Source of the DNA: Thiohalobacter sp. IOR34
GTDB taxonomy: Bacteria; Pseudomonadota; Gammaproteobacteria; Thiohalobacterales; Thiohalobacteraceae
Assembly (NCBI RefSeq): GCF_030406045.1
Contig: NZ_CP128988.1
Location: 1,647,438-1,711,437 of the forward strand
Direction of reading: 5' to 3'
DNA: 64,000 bases
Positions 1-7,862 of the stretch are shown here, in pieces. The position numbers were made by a program, and so were the translations under genes. Below the pieces are notes generated by a model. The model worked only from the letters and a program-made list of their open reading frames with translations. It had not been told where the DNA came from and searched no databases. Position 1 is the stretch's first letter; every line of letters starts with the position of its first letter.

Positions 1-1742
1 AACTGCAGATCATCGGCCAGCTCCTGCAGCAGTATCTGTTCCTCCCCGTCGAAGGCATTGTCCGAGGCCGCATAGATGTTCAGCACGCCCCACACCCGCT
101 CACCATCGACCAGCGGCAGGGCAATCGAGGAGGCGTAGCCCTGGCGCCGGGCCGCCTCGCGCCAGGGGGCGTAGAGCGGATCCTCGCCGGTATCCCTGAC
201 CACCTGACGACGGCCGCTGCGAATCGCCCGGCCACTCGGACCGCGGCCACGCTCGGAATCGTCCCAGCGGATGTCCAGCGAACGGAGATACGCCGGGTCG
301 ACGCCATGCCAGGCTACCGGCCTGACCTCCTTCGCGCCATTCTGTTCCGCCATGCCGACCCAGGCCATGCGGTAACCACCGACCTCGACGATGATGCGGC
401 AGATCTCGGCGAACAGCTCCTCCTCGCTGTTGGCCCTCACCAGGACCTGGTTGGCCTCGCTCAGCACCCGCAGCGCCCGGTTGAGGCGTCGCAGGGAACG
501 CTCGGTATGACGGCGTTCAGTGATGTCGTGCTTGATGGCGATGAAGTGGCTGATGTCACCGCGCTCGTCCCGCACCGGGGTGATGGTCTCCTCCTCTACG
601 TACAACCGCCCATCCTTGCGCCGGTTGACCACTTCACCACACCAGACCTTGCCACCGAGAATGGTGTGCCACAGGTCTTCGAAGACCGTCCGGTCATGTA
701 TCCCGGAGTTGAGGAGACGCGGATTCCTGCCGACCGCCTCGTCACGGCCGTAGCCGGTCAGGCGGGTGAAGGCCTGGTTGACCCACTGGATGACGCCCTG
801 CCGGTCGGTGATGATGATGGCATTGGCTGCCGCCTCCAGCGCCGAGGCCTGAAGGCGCAGTGTCTCCTGAGCCTGACTCATGGCATCCAGGGTGCGACGC
901 AGGGTCCGGGTAGTGCTGTTGAGACGGAACAGCAGCCACATGAGGTAGAGGATCAGCAACAGGGAGGCGACATAGAGCACCATCCGATAGATGCGCGCCT
1001 GCTGCTGCTGGCGGTCGTGATATTGGCTGTAGGCGCCATAGAGCGCGTCGATGCGCCTGTCGACGGGCAGACTGAGGAGGTGGCGAACGGTTTCGTCCAG
1101 GGCCGACTTCTTGTCCAGCAGCAGGGTGGCGTGGGCGAACAGGTTGGATACTTCCGCCTGCAGCGTCGGCGTCAGACGTGACTGTTCGCGACGCAAGCCG
1201 TCGAGGATGGCGGCCACCCTGTCACGCTCAGCGCTGTCGCCACTTAGCAGGAAGATCAGCATGTGTTCCAGCAGGCCATCGAGGCGTTGCCGGATCATCG
1301 GCGCCTGATCACGGACGAGCTGCTTGAGCCGCATGCCGGCGCCAGGGAAGTAGTGCGCCGAATTCTTGAACAGCGCCTCCAGCGACATGAAGTCTCCGAT
1401 CGCCTGCCGCTTGCTGCGTATCGTCTGTTCCAGGGCAGTCAGATTGACGCCGATGCCCTGCTCCGTCTTGCCGATGTCAAGCAGCAGCCCATGGAGCTCT
1501 CCCAGCGTGGCGGTGAGCGCCTTGAGCCGCCCGTTCATGCCGTCATAGTGGTTGACCAGCCCGTAGCGGACCTGCAGCATCTCCTGATCGAGATCGGTAT
1601 TGAGTTGCTTGAGGCTGGCAACCGCGGCCTCGATGGCCTTGTAGTGCTCGCGATCGACGCTCTGGGTCTTGAGATAGACGAAGGTGAGAAACAGCAGCAG
1701 CAGACCACCCAGCGACAGGGGAAGAAACAGGGCCCGCCTCAT
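1..1742 (-). CDS. Sensor protein (DAHL-like domain, PAS, GAF), 3' end outside window
   Basis: Membrane signalling protein, probably the N-terminal part of a histidine kinase or diguanylate cyclase; the output domain lies beyond the left edge. At least 580 codons are open. In order: a transmembrane segment (about residues 5-22), a helical extracytoplasmic region carrying RYGLVNHYD, which resembles the DAHL double sensory domain of two-component sensors, a second membrane segment (about 250-275), a PAS domain with its PAC tail (about 295-415), then a GAF-like domain (from about 425) still running at base 1. The ATG at 1742-1740 overlaps the TGA of the upstream peroxidase gene, so translation is probably coupled. 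Last gene of a five-gene signalling run. The output type cannot be judged from this window. Confidence 0.8.
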   Translation of the reverse strand, partial: MRRALFLPLSLGGLLLLFLTFVYLKTQSVDREHYKAIEAAVASLKQLNTDLDQEMLQVRYGLVNHYDGMNGRLKALTATLGELHGLLLDIGKTEQGIGVNLTALEQTIRSKRQAIGDFMSLEALFKNSAHYFPGAGMRLKQLVRDQAPMIRQRLDGLLEHMLIFLLSGDSAERDRVAAILDGLRREQSRLTPTLQAEVSNLFAHATLLLDKKSALDETVRHLLSLPVDRRIDALYGAYSQYHDRQQQQARIYRMVLYVASLLLILYLMWLLFRLNSTTRTLRRTLDAMSQAQETLRLQASALEAAANAIIITDRQGVIQWVNQAFTRLTGYGRDEAVGRNPRLLNSGIHDRTVFEDLWHTILGGKVWCGEVVNRRKDGRLYVEEETITPVRDERGDISHFIAIKHDITERRHTERSLRRLNRALRVLSEANQVLVRANSEEELFAEICRIIVEVGGYRMAWVGMAEQNGAKEVRPVAWHGVDPAYLRSLDIRWDDSERGRGPSGRAIRSGRRQVVRDTGEDPLYAPWREAARRQGYASSIALPLVDGERVWGVLNIYAASDNAFDGEEQILLQELADDLQ

Positions 1743-2770
1743 CGCCGTTTCCCGTCGAGGGGACGTCCCTCATAGCTGCCGGTCAGGGTCTTGAGGAAGG
1801 CCAGGATGCGTGACAGATCGCGCTCGGGAATGATCCGCCCCAGCTGATAGCGGGCGACGAGGCGCACCGCCTGTTTCAGATCAGTGACCGAGCCATCGTG
1901 AAAATAGGGCGCGGTAACCGCCACGTTGCGCAGCGAGGGCACCCGGAACACGTGGCGATCCTGCTCTCGACCGGTCAGGGTGAAGCGCCCCAGGTCGGCG
2001 CTGCTGATCTCGTCACGGGCGGCGAAGAAATCCCCGAAGATGCCCAGCCGCTGGAACAGGTTGCCGCCCAGGTTGACCCCCTGATGACAGGCGGTGCAGC
2101 CATAGTCCTTGAACAGCTGGTAGCCCTGCTTCTCCTCGGCACTGAGCGCCGCCTCATCTCCCCGCAGATAACGATCGAAGCGTGAGCCGGGGGTCAGCAG
2201 GGTCCGCTCGAAACTGGCGATGGCATCGCGGACATTGGCCGGCGTGATGCCGTCGGCGTAGACCCGCTGGAATGCCTGGACATAGTCCTCGCGCGCCTTG
2301 AGCCGGGCAACGAGTTCGGGCCAGCTGGTGGCGAACTCCAGTTCTCCGCGGACCACGGAGTCGATCTGTTCCTCCAGTGAACCGGCACGCCCGTCCCAGA
2401 ACTGGAAGGCATTCAGGCTGGCATTGAACACGGTCGGCGCGTTGACCAAATGCCTCTGCCCCGGGCGTACCACGGGACGCGCCACCCGCTGGGCACCGTT
2501 GTCCGCCAGGTCGTGGCAGGAGACGCAGGCCACCGCGCCATCAGCGGAGAGTATGGGGTCGTAGAACAGGCGTCGCCCCAGCTCCAGCTTGAGCGGGTCG
2601 ACGACAGGGGGCGGCGGCAGGGGCAGAACCGGCTCGTTTCCCGCCGGCATCTGCGGCATGTCGGGCACCGTACCCGGATGGCCGGCCAGGGCAACGACGG
2701 GCAACAGCAGCCCCAGAAACAGAACCAGGCTCCGCTGCCAGTGAACGCGGAAAGTAAGAACCGTCTTCAC
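1739..2770 (-). CDS. Di-haem cytochrome c peroxidase (CcpA/MauG family)
   Basis: Periplasmic di-haem peroxidase that would reduce hydrogen peroxide with electrons from a c-type cytochrome. The 343-residue product starts with a signal peptide (hydrophobic 14-29, ending VALAG), followed by a Pro-rich linker. Haem sites are CVSCH (82-86) and CTACH (225-229). The segment NAPTVFNASLN followed by FWDGRAGSLEEQ is typical of the family, as is the length. The start is GTG at 2770-2768, overlapping the TGA of the upstream HD-GYP gene. Its stop overlaps the start of the downstream sensor gene. A peroxidase wedged between two signalling genes suggests it works with, or feeds, a redox or peroxide sensing circuit; that is inference. 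Confidence 0.92.
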   Translation of the reverse strand: MKTVLTFRVHWQRSLVLFLGLLLPVVALAGHPGTVPDMPQMPAGNEPVLPLPPPPVVDPLKLELGRRLFYDPILSADGAVACVSCHDLADNGAQRVARPVVRPGQRHLVNAPTVFNASLNAFQFWDGRAGSLEEQIDSVVRGELEFATSWPELVARLKAREDYVQAFQRVYADGITPANVRDAIASFERTLLTPGSRFDRYLRGDEAALSAEEKQGYQLFKDYGCTACHQGVNLGGNLFQRLGIFGDFFAARDEISSADLGRFTLTGREQDRHVFRVPSLRNVAVTAPYFHDGSVTDLKQAVRLVARYQLGRIIPERDLSRILAFLKTLTGSYEGRPLDGKRR

Positions 2771-3846
2771 CGCGTTTCCTGCCGACTGCCGGGCAGGCCG
2801 GCGATGAAAACGTCCTCGAAGATGCGCGCCCCCGGCCCCTCCGCCTCGTCCTCAGGGGGCAGCAGCTCGTCCGGCCGGTTGCGCAGGATGTCGAGGAACA
2901 CGGCCGTGAGTTCCGGCTCGCGCCAGCCCTTGCTCACTTCCTCCTCGAAGGCGGCGATGATGCGCGCCAGCGGCCAGCGTTCCTTGTAGGGACGCTCGTG
3001 CGCCAGGGCATCATAGATGTCCACCAGTTGGAAGATGCGCGCCAGCAGCGGAATCTCCTCCCCCTTCAGGCCATCAGGGTAGCCGCTGCCATCCCAGCGT
3101 TCGTGATGGCTGCGGATGATGGGCACGGTGAGGCGCATGCTCTTCAGGCTGCTGCACAACTGGGCACCGATCACGGTGTGCTGGCGCATCACCTCCCATT
3201 CCTCGCCGCTCAGCGGCCCTGCCTTGAGCAGAATGGCATCGGGCACACCGAGCTTGCCGATATCGTGCAGGACCCCGCCACGGCGCAGCGCCAGCAGCTC
3301 CTCATCGGCCACCCCGAGGGTCTCGCCGAAGACCACCGCGGCATGGGCCAGGCGGGAGCAATGGTCGCCGGTATGGGTGTCCTTGGCCTCGACCATGCGG
3401 GCCAGGGTGAACAACAACGACTCCGCGCTATCGAGCTGGTCGGTGAGCCGCTTCTGGGTTATGGCGGCATTGACCCGCGCCATCAGCTCCAGCGGATTGT
3501 AGGGCTTGCGAATGAAATCGTTGGCACCGGCCCGCAGGCTGCGCGCCAGCTCGACGTGATCGTTACTGGCCGTGACCATGATGATCGGCAACAGGGACAT
3601 TCCCAACTCGTTGCGAATCCTGCGGCACAGCTCGTCACCATCCATGCCCGGCATGCGCTTGTCCAGCAGGACGACGTCGAAATCCTCTTCGCGGAGCCGG
3701 TCCAGTGCCTCGAAGGCATCCTTCGCCTCGCGAACCAGATACTCTGCCCCGGAGAGGATCTCCTTCTCCAGCGAACGGTGACTTTCCTCGTCGTCGACGA
3801 TCAATACCCGCTGCACATGCTTTCCGTTGCCGATTCCCTGGATCAC
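2767..3846 (-). CDS. Response regulator with receiver and HD-GYP domains (c-di-GMP phosphodiesterase)
   Basis: Cytoplasmic response regulator predicted to hydrolyse cyclic di-GMP. The receiver domain (about 12-130) carries acidic DDE (18-20) and the phospho-acceptor Asp62 in LLDKRMPGMDG. The HD-GYP domain (about 145-335) shows HTGDHCSRLAH, HDIGKLGVPD and GSGYPDGLKGEEIP, so the catalytic signature is complete. The start is GTG at 3846 with GAGG about nine bases upstream. It lies 22 bases after the chemoreceptor gene and overlaps the peroxidase gene by four bases. The partner kinase is not evident here; the truncated sensor downstream is one candidate. Confidence 0.93.
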   Translation of the reverse strand: MIQGIGNGKHVQRVLIVDDEESHRSLEKEILSGAEYLVREAKDAFEALDRLREEDFDVVLLDKRMPGMDGDELCRRIRNELGMSLLPIIMVTASNDHVELARSLRAGANDFIRKPYNPLELMARVNAAITQKRLTDQLDSAESLLFTLARMVEAKDTHTGDHCSRLAHAAVVFGETLGVADEELLALRRGGVLHDIGKLGVPDAILLKAGPLSGEEWEVMRQHTVIGAQLCSSLKSMRLTVPIIRSHHERWDGSGYPDGLKGEEIPLLARIFQLVDIYDALAHERPYKERWPLARIIAAFEEEVSKGWREPELTAVFLDILRNRPDELLPPEDEAEGPGARIFEDVFIAGLPGSRQETR

Positions 3847-3868
3847 AGCTTTTACCTCGCCTCTGTCC

Positions 3869-5446
3869 TCAACACCCGAACTGCTCGATCATCAATTTCA
3901 ACCGGTTGGTTTCCGTTGCCAGGCCGGCGCTGTTCCGCGCACTCTCCCGTGCCCGCCCGGCGTTCTGTTCCGCCACCTGGCTGATGTTCACCACATTGCG
4001 GTTGATCTCCTCGGATACGGCGCTCTGTTCCTCGGCGGCAGCCGCGATCTGGGCGGTCATGTCAGTGATGGTACTGATGTCGCGCCGCAGCGAATCGAGC
4101 AGATCTCCCGCCGCAGCGACTTCCTCAAGCCCGGCCTGGGCGCTCTCCCGGCTGTCGCTCATGACCGAGGCGGCCTCGGTCACTGTCGTCTCCAGGCGTT
4201 CGATAACCGCCTTGATCTCCTCGGTTGAACAGCGCGTTCGTCCGGCAAGCGTCCGCACTTCATCCGCCACCACGGCAAAGCCGCGGCCCTGTTCACCCGC
4301 CCTCGCTGCCTCGATGGCCGCATTCAGGGCCAGCAGGTTGGTCTGTTCGGCGATGCCCTGGATGACATCGACCACCGAGCCGATCTTCTCGGTATCGGCG
4401 ACCAGCCGGCGGATCACCGCCACCGCCGCCTCCACCTCCCCGGCCAGGCGTCCCATGCCAGCGGCACTGCGCTCGATGGCAGCCTGGCAGGCGCCCGTGT
4501 CACGGTCGGCCTGCTCGGTCGCTGCGGCGGTATTGACCGCATTGCCGGCCACCTCCTGTACCGTTGCGGCCATCTCGTGCATGGCCGAGGCAAGCTGGTC
4601 GATCTCGGACTGCTGCTGCTGTACCGATGCATCGGTCTGCTCGGCGACTGCGGCAACCTCCCCGGTTATCCCCTCCAGCTGCCCGGCGGCATCGCCGATC
4701 CGCCACACCACGGTGCGCATCTGGGCCTGCAGGGCATGGATGGCCAGCTGGAGATCCCCCAGCTCGTCACGTCGCCCGGTGTAGACCTGGCGGGCCACCG
4801 GATTGTGGAACAGCTCCCTGGCCTTCTGCGCCGCCCGACGCCAGGGGCGGGACAGCCAGTCGGCAGCCAACAGGCTGGCCGCCAAGCCGACGCCGGCCGC
4901 CAGCGCCAGGGCCGTCCCCCCGCCTCCCGCCAGGCTGCTGGCTGCCAGCACCGGCATCAGTACCCCCACTTGGGCCAGGAACAGCTTCCAACGCATCCCG
5001 CCTGGCAACTTCCCGGCCCAGCGCCGCCACCCGCTCTGGCCACCGTTCAGGGCACGATACAAATGTTCGGCGCGTTCCACCAGATCCGGCTCCGGCTTGA
5101 CACGCACGGACTGGTAGCCCGTCACCCTGCCGTCTTCGAAGATCGGCGTGACATAGGCATCGACCCAGTAATGGTCCCCGTTCTTGGCCCGATTCTTGAC
5201 GATCCCCATCCAGGACTTGCCTGCCTTGAGATCATCCCAGAGGTTGGCAAAGGCCGCCGGCGGCATATCCGGATGGCGCACCACATTGTGATTCCTGCCG
5301 ATCAGCTCTTCCCGGGAGAAACCGCAAACCTCGACGAAGTCTTCATTAGCATAGTCAATGATTCCCTTGAGATTCGTCGTCGATACGATGTGGATGTCTG
5401 CTGAATAGCTTCTTTCAACACCCGTTACCGGAAAATTCTTTTTCAT
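3869..5446 (-). CDS. Aer-like PAS-containing methyl-accepting chemotaxis protein
   Basis: Energy or redox taxis receptor. The 525-residue product starts with a PAS domain of Aer type (about 15-125): motifs [39 protein letters not shown]. In Aer this domain binds FAD. Hydrophobic segments around 150-190 form a membrane hairpin, followed by a HAMP-like linker and a long signalling coil whose tip reads [20 protein letters not shown]. There is no C-terminal CheR-binding pentapeptide; the protein ends QFGC. The ATG at 5446 has AGAGG seven bases upstream; the longer open frame extending to 5995 is an out-of-context extension. Second gene of the signalling run, 68 bases after the HTH-receiver gene. 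Confidence 0.92.
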   Translation of the reverse strand: MKKNFPVTGVERSYSADIHIVSTTNLKGIIDYANEDFVEVCGFSREELIGRNHNVVRHPDMPPAAFANLWDDLKAGKSWMGIVKNRAKNGDHYWVDAYVTPIFEDGRVTGYQSVRVKPEPDLVERAEHLYRALNGGQSGWRRWAGKLPGGMRWKLFLAQVGVLMPVLAASSLAGGGGTALALAAGVGLAASLLAADWLSRPWRRAAQKARELFHNPVARQVYTGRRDELGDLQLAIHALQAQMRTVVWRIGDAAGQLEGITGEVAAVAEQTDASVQQQQSEIDQLASAMHEMAATVQEVAGNAVNTAAATEQADRDTGACQAAIERSAAGMGRLAGEVEAAVAVIRRLVADTEKIGSVVDVIQGIAEQTNLLALNAAIEAARAGEQGRGFAVVADEVRTLAGRTRCSTEEIKAVIERLETTVTEAASVMSDSRESAQAGLEEVAAAGDLLDSLRRDISTITDMTAQIAAAAEEQSAVSEEINRNVVNISQVAEQNAGRARESARNSAGLATETNRLKLMIEQFGC

Positions 5447-5514
5447 CAAAAAACCTCTAAACAGCACTAACAGGATTTCGATCATGGCGGGGCCGATGCC
5501 GCTCGGTCGCCCTC

Positions 5515-6093
5515 TTATCCAGGCCCGGCCAACCCCATTTCCTTCAACAGCAGATCCCTGTCGAGCGGCTTGGACAGGCAGGCATCGGCACCCGACGCCC
5601 GTGCCCAGCGCACGTTCTCCGGCGTGTGATAGCCGGTCATGGTGATGACGCGGACAGCCTCGCCGCCATTCCCTTCCTTGATCTGGCGGCACACACTGAA
5701 GCCATCCATGCCGGGCATCATGAGATCCAGCAACACGATCTGGGGCCTGAATTCGATCAGCTTGCGACCCGCTTCGAAACCGTCGAAGGCCGACTCGGTG
5801 AGCAGCGGCTCCGGCAGGCTGGCCAGCCACTCCAGCAGGAAACCCACCAGCTGGCGGTCGTCGTCCACCACCAGCACCCGAGTCCCGCCGCCGACACCCT
5901 CCTGCGCCCGGCGCAGCCGCTCGACCTCCGCGCGGGGAAAGCGGCGATGTCCGCCAGGGGTGGTGACGAAGGACAGCTTGCCCTGCGCCGCCCAATGGCG
6001 GACAGTGACCGGGGAGACGTGCAGCAGGCTGGCCACCTGATGGGGGCTCAGGTAGTCCTCGGTGGGCGGCTTGTCGGTGTCGTCAGGGGCCAT
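5515..6093 (-). CDS. MerR-like/excisionase-type HTH fused to a receiver domain
   Basis: DNA-binding response regulator of 192 residues with reversed domain order. The N-terminal HTH of the MerR/helix_turn_helix_17 type (about 14-65) shows [19 protein letters not shown] and [15 protein letters not shown] receiver domain follows (about 70-185) with VVDDD, the acceptor Asp in [13 protein letters not shown], and the conserved Thr (ITMTGY) and Lys (LSKPL). The ATG at 6093 has AGAGG upstream. A run of 9-base repeats lies immediately upstream (6117-6162), suggesting autoregulation. First gene of the signalling run and its likely transcriptional controller (inference). Confidence 0.88.
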   Translation of the reverse strand: MAPDDTDKPPTEDYLSPHQVASLLHVSPVTVRHWAAQGKLSFVTTPGGHRRFPRAEVERLRRAQEGVGGGTRVLVVDDDRQLVGFLLEWLASLPEPLLTESAFDGFEAGRKLIEFRPQIVLLDLMMPGMDGFSVCRQIKEGNGGEAVRVITMTGYHTPENVRWARASGADACLSKPLDRDLLLKEMGLAGPG

Positions 6094-6116
6094 CAGGGGT
6101 CGCCTCTGTGAAAACC

Positions 6117-6162
6117 CGCTATATCGATAATAGCGGATTTATCGGATTTAGCGATTTTATCG
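6117..6162 (-). promoter_or_regulatory. Phased 9-bp repeats, putative operator/promoter of the signalling operon
   Basis: Read on the minus strand, this AT-rich patch is five near-identical 9-base units in a row: CGATAAAAT, CGCTAAATC, CGATAAATC, CGCTATTAT, CGATATAG(CG), alternating CGAT and CGCT heads. TATTAT within the fourth unit could be a -10 box; no good -35 is visible, as expected for an activator-dependent promoter. It ends 23 bases before the start codon of the HTH-receiver gene. MerR-like regulators commonly bind their own promoters; the assignment here is inference. Confidence 0.45.
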
Positions 6163-6180
6163 TCAGACCAGCGGGATGCT

Positions 6181-6434
6181 TTAGCCAGGATATTGCACGA
6201 AGAATTCGAGTTTCAGGGCGAATCTGGCCAAGCAGTCTGTTCGATCGCCCGCCGAAGCATGGCCGTAGCTAGGGTTCAAGGGGGATCGGACAAAATGCGG
6301 CGCCAGATTTGCTCTGAACTCGAACAGGCACAAACTGCAACAGGGCACAATCGCTCGCATAGGGAATTACCGCCTTGATAAATAAGGGAATAATTACGCA
6401 TTCAAGGCCGCCTTCGTGCAATATGCGGGCTAGA
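6181..6434. repeat. R1 MITE-like element, degenerate full-length copy
   Basis: About 254 bp, bounded by TAGCCAGGATATTGC at the left and GCAATATGCGGGCTA at the right, which form imperfect terminal inverted repeats flanked by TA. The interior (GAATTCGAGTTTCAGGGCG, CATGGCCGTAGC, GGTTCAAGGGGGATCGG) matches the reverse complement of the R1 copies at 35495 and 48859 with many changes. No coding capacity for a transposase. Confidence 0.75.
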
Positions 6435-6444
6435 CCCACCCGGG

Positions 6445-6513
6445 ATCGCGGCCTGGAGGCCGCTCCTACGGGGCATTGCGGCACCATGGTGGGAGCGGCC
6501 TCCAGGCCGCGAT
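6445..6513. repeat. R3 REP-like hairpin (copy 1)
   Basis: Two arms, ATCGCGGCCTGGAGGCCGC and its inverted partner GCGGCCTCCAGGCCGCGAT, separated by about 30 bases. Other copies lie at 12891-12963 and 24317-24385. Each arm also has a small internal GGCCTGGAGGCC palindrome. Confidence 0.8.
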
Positions 6514-6538
6514 AGGCGTGATGTTAACAGGCCCCAGG

Positions 6539-6635
6539 AGTCTGCCGGATTCAGACGATCGTAGCGAGCAGGGTGGGAGATTCGGGCCGCTCTCCCAGCC
6601 GCGCAGCAGATCAGCCCTGAGTCCGACAGGCTGCT
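6539..6635. repeat. R2 palindromic element, internally deleted copy
   Basis: Begins AGTCTGCCGGATTCAG and ends CTGAGTCCGACAGGCTGCT. Compared with the ~165-bp copies at 12712 and 24399 it lacks roughly 65 bp of the centre. Its right end shares the TA dinucleotide with the next R1 element. Confidence 0.7.
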
Positions 6636-6781
6636 AGCCCGGATATTGCACCAAGGCGGTCAGCATGATCGGCATTGAGGCTGTTATACAAGGCCGAGAT
6701 GACCATGAGAGGGCCGTTTGGGCAGGTTACACTTTGTATCTGTTCGATGTCAGGATGAATCCTTGATGCAATATGCGGGCT
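6634..6781. repeat. R1-type element, short variant abutting the bpt start codon
   Basis: About 148 bp, left end TAGCCCGGATATTGCACC and right end TGCAATATGCGGGCT, with only part of the R1 interior (CATGATCGGCATTGAG, ACAAGGCCGAGATGACC). The right end stops one base before the GTG start of bpt, so the element supplies the whole leader of that gene. Confidence 0.75.
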
Positions 6782-6782
6782 C

Positions 6783-7520
6783 GTGAAAAATCCGGAACAG
6801 ACAGTGATCAGACTGCTGCAGGACCCTCCCCACCCCTGCAGCTATCTGGCAGGCCACGAGGCCAGCAACCAATGGGCGGATCCGGCACGGATCGACAACC
6901 GGGTGTATGGCCGGCTGCTGGCGCATGGCTTCCGGCGCAGCGGCAGCCATGTCTACCGACCGGCCTGCCCCGCCTGCCAGGCCTGCGTCCCCGTGCGCCT
7001 GGCGGTGAGCGATTTCCGGCCGGCGCGCCGGCACCGGCGCTGCCTGCGCCGCAACGCCGATCTCGAACAGCGGATACTGCCGGGGCGCTTCAGCGAGGAA
7101 TACTTCGCCCTCTACCGGCGCTACCTCGACCAGCGCCACCCGGGGGGCGGGATGGAGAACCCGGCAGCGGCGGACTTCCGGAATTTCCTGCTCGGCAACT
7201 GGAGCGAGACCCTGTTCATCGAATTCCGGGACCGCGGACGGCTGCTGGCGGTGGCGGTCAGCGACCAGGTCGAGGACGCCCTGTCGGCGGTCTATACCTT
7301 CTATGACCCGGACGAGAGTCCCCGCGGCCTCGGCACGCTGGCGATCCTCGCCCAGATCGGGGCGGCCCGGCAGCGCGGCCTCGACTGGCTGTATCTCGGC
7401 TACTGGATCGCGGCCTCGCCGAAGATGGCCTACAAGGCAGGCTTCCGCCCCCTGCAGGGGCTGCGCGACGGCCGCTGGGAGGCGCTGCAGGCGGACGGGG
7501 GCTGGACCGGCGCGCCTTGA
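6783..7520 (+). CDS. bpt: Aspartate/glutamate leucyltransferase (N-end rule)
   Basis: Transfers Leu from Leu-tRNA to proteins with N-terminal Asp or Glu, creating N-degrons for ClpS/ClpAP, which are encoded 1 kb away. The 245-residue product has the N-terminal transferase domain with CSYL (19-22) and the Cys cluster CPACQAC (62-68), and the C-terminal acyltransferase-like domain with YTFYDPDE and LGYWI. Length fits Bpt. The start is GTG at 6783, placed just where homologues begin; the Shine-Dalgarno is poor because an R1 element ends immediately before it. Followed by infA, a common gammaproteobacterial arrangement. Confidence 0.93.
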   Translation: MKNPEQTVIRLLQDPPHPCSYLAGHEASNQWADPARIDNRVYGRLLAHGFRRSGSHVYRPACPACQACVPVRLAVSDFRPARRHRRCLRRNADLEQRILPGRFSEEYFALYRRYLDQRHPGGGMENPAAADFRNFLLGNWSETLFIEFRDRGRLLAVAVSDQVEDALSAVYTFYDPDESPRGLGTLAILAQIGAARQRGLDWLYLGYWIAASPKMAYKAGFRPLQGLRDGRWEALQADGGWTGAP

Positions 7521-7528
7521 AAAGCGCC

Positions 7529-7553
7529 GGCTTGGCGCAATATGCGGGATAAT
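7529..7553. repeat. Solo R1 element end
   Basis: GGCTTGGCGCAATATGCGGG followed by ATAATG matches the right terminus of R1 elements. It sits between bpt and the infA promoter. No partner end is visible. Confidence 0.5.
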
Positions 7554-7555
7554 GA

Positions 7556-7584
7556 TTCCTGTTCGTCGGCGGAGCCGGTATAAT
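7556..7584 (+). promoter_or_regulatory. Putative sigma-70 promoter of infA
   Basis: A perfect -10 TATAAT (7579-7584) lies 17 bases after TTCCTG (7556-7561). The predicted start falls about 29 bases before the infA ATG. Confidence 0.6.
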
Positions 7585-7619
7585 GCGCGCTCCCGAGATC
7601 ACAGGTGCTGATGCAACCC

Positions 7620-7838
7620 ATGGCGAAAGAAGACCACATCGAGATGGAAGGCACGGTCATCGAGACCCTGCCCAACACGACTTTCCGCGTCCAGCTTGAG
7701 AACGGTCACGTGGTGACCGCCCACATCTCCGGCAAGATGCGCAAGCACTACATCCGCATCCTCACCGGGGACAAGGTCACCGTGCAGCTGACCCCTTACG
7801 ATCTGAGCAAGGGCCGCATCGTCTACCGTTCCCGCTGA
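7620..7838 (+). CDS. infA: Translation initiation factor IF-1
   Basis: Single S1/OB-fold protein of 72 residues that occupies the ribosomal A site during initiation. The sequence is close to the E. coli protein throughout ([51 protein letters not shown]). In-frame ATG at 7611 and GTG at 7605 would add three or five residues, but family length favours 7620. Convergent with clpA, whose stop lies 24 bases away. Confidence 0.97.
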   Translation: MAKEDHIEMEGTVIETLPNTTFRVQLENGHVVTAHISGKMRKHYIRILTGDKVTVQLTPYDLSKGRIVYRSR

Positions 7839-7862
7839 ACATCGCCTGCGGCAACGTCCGCC

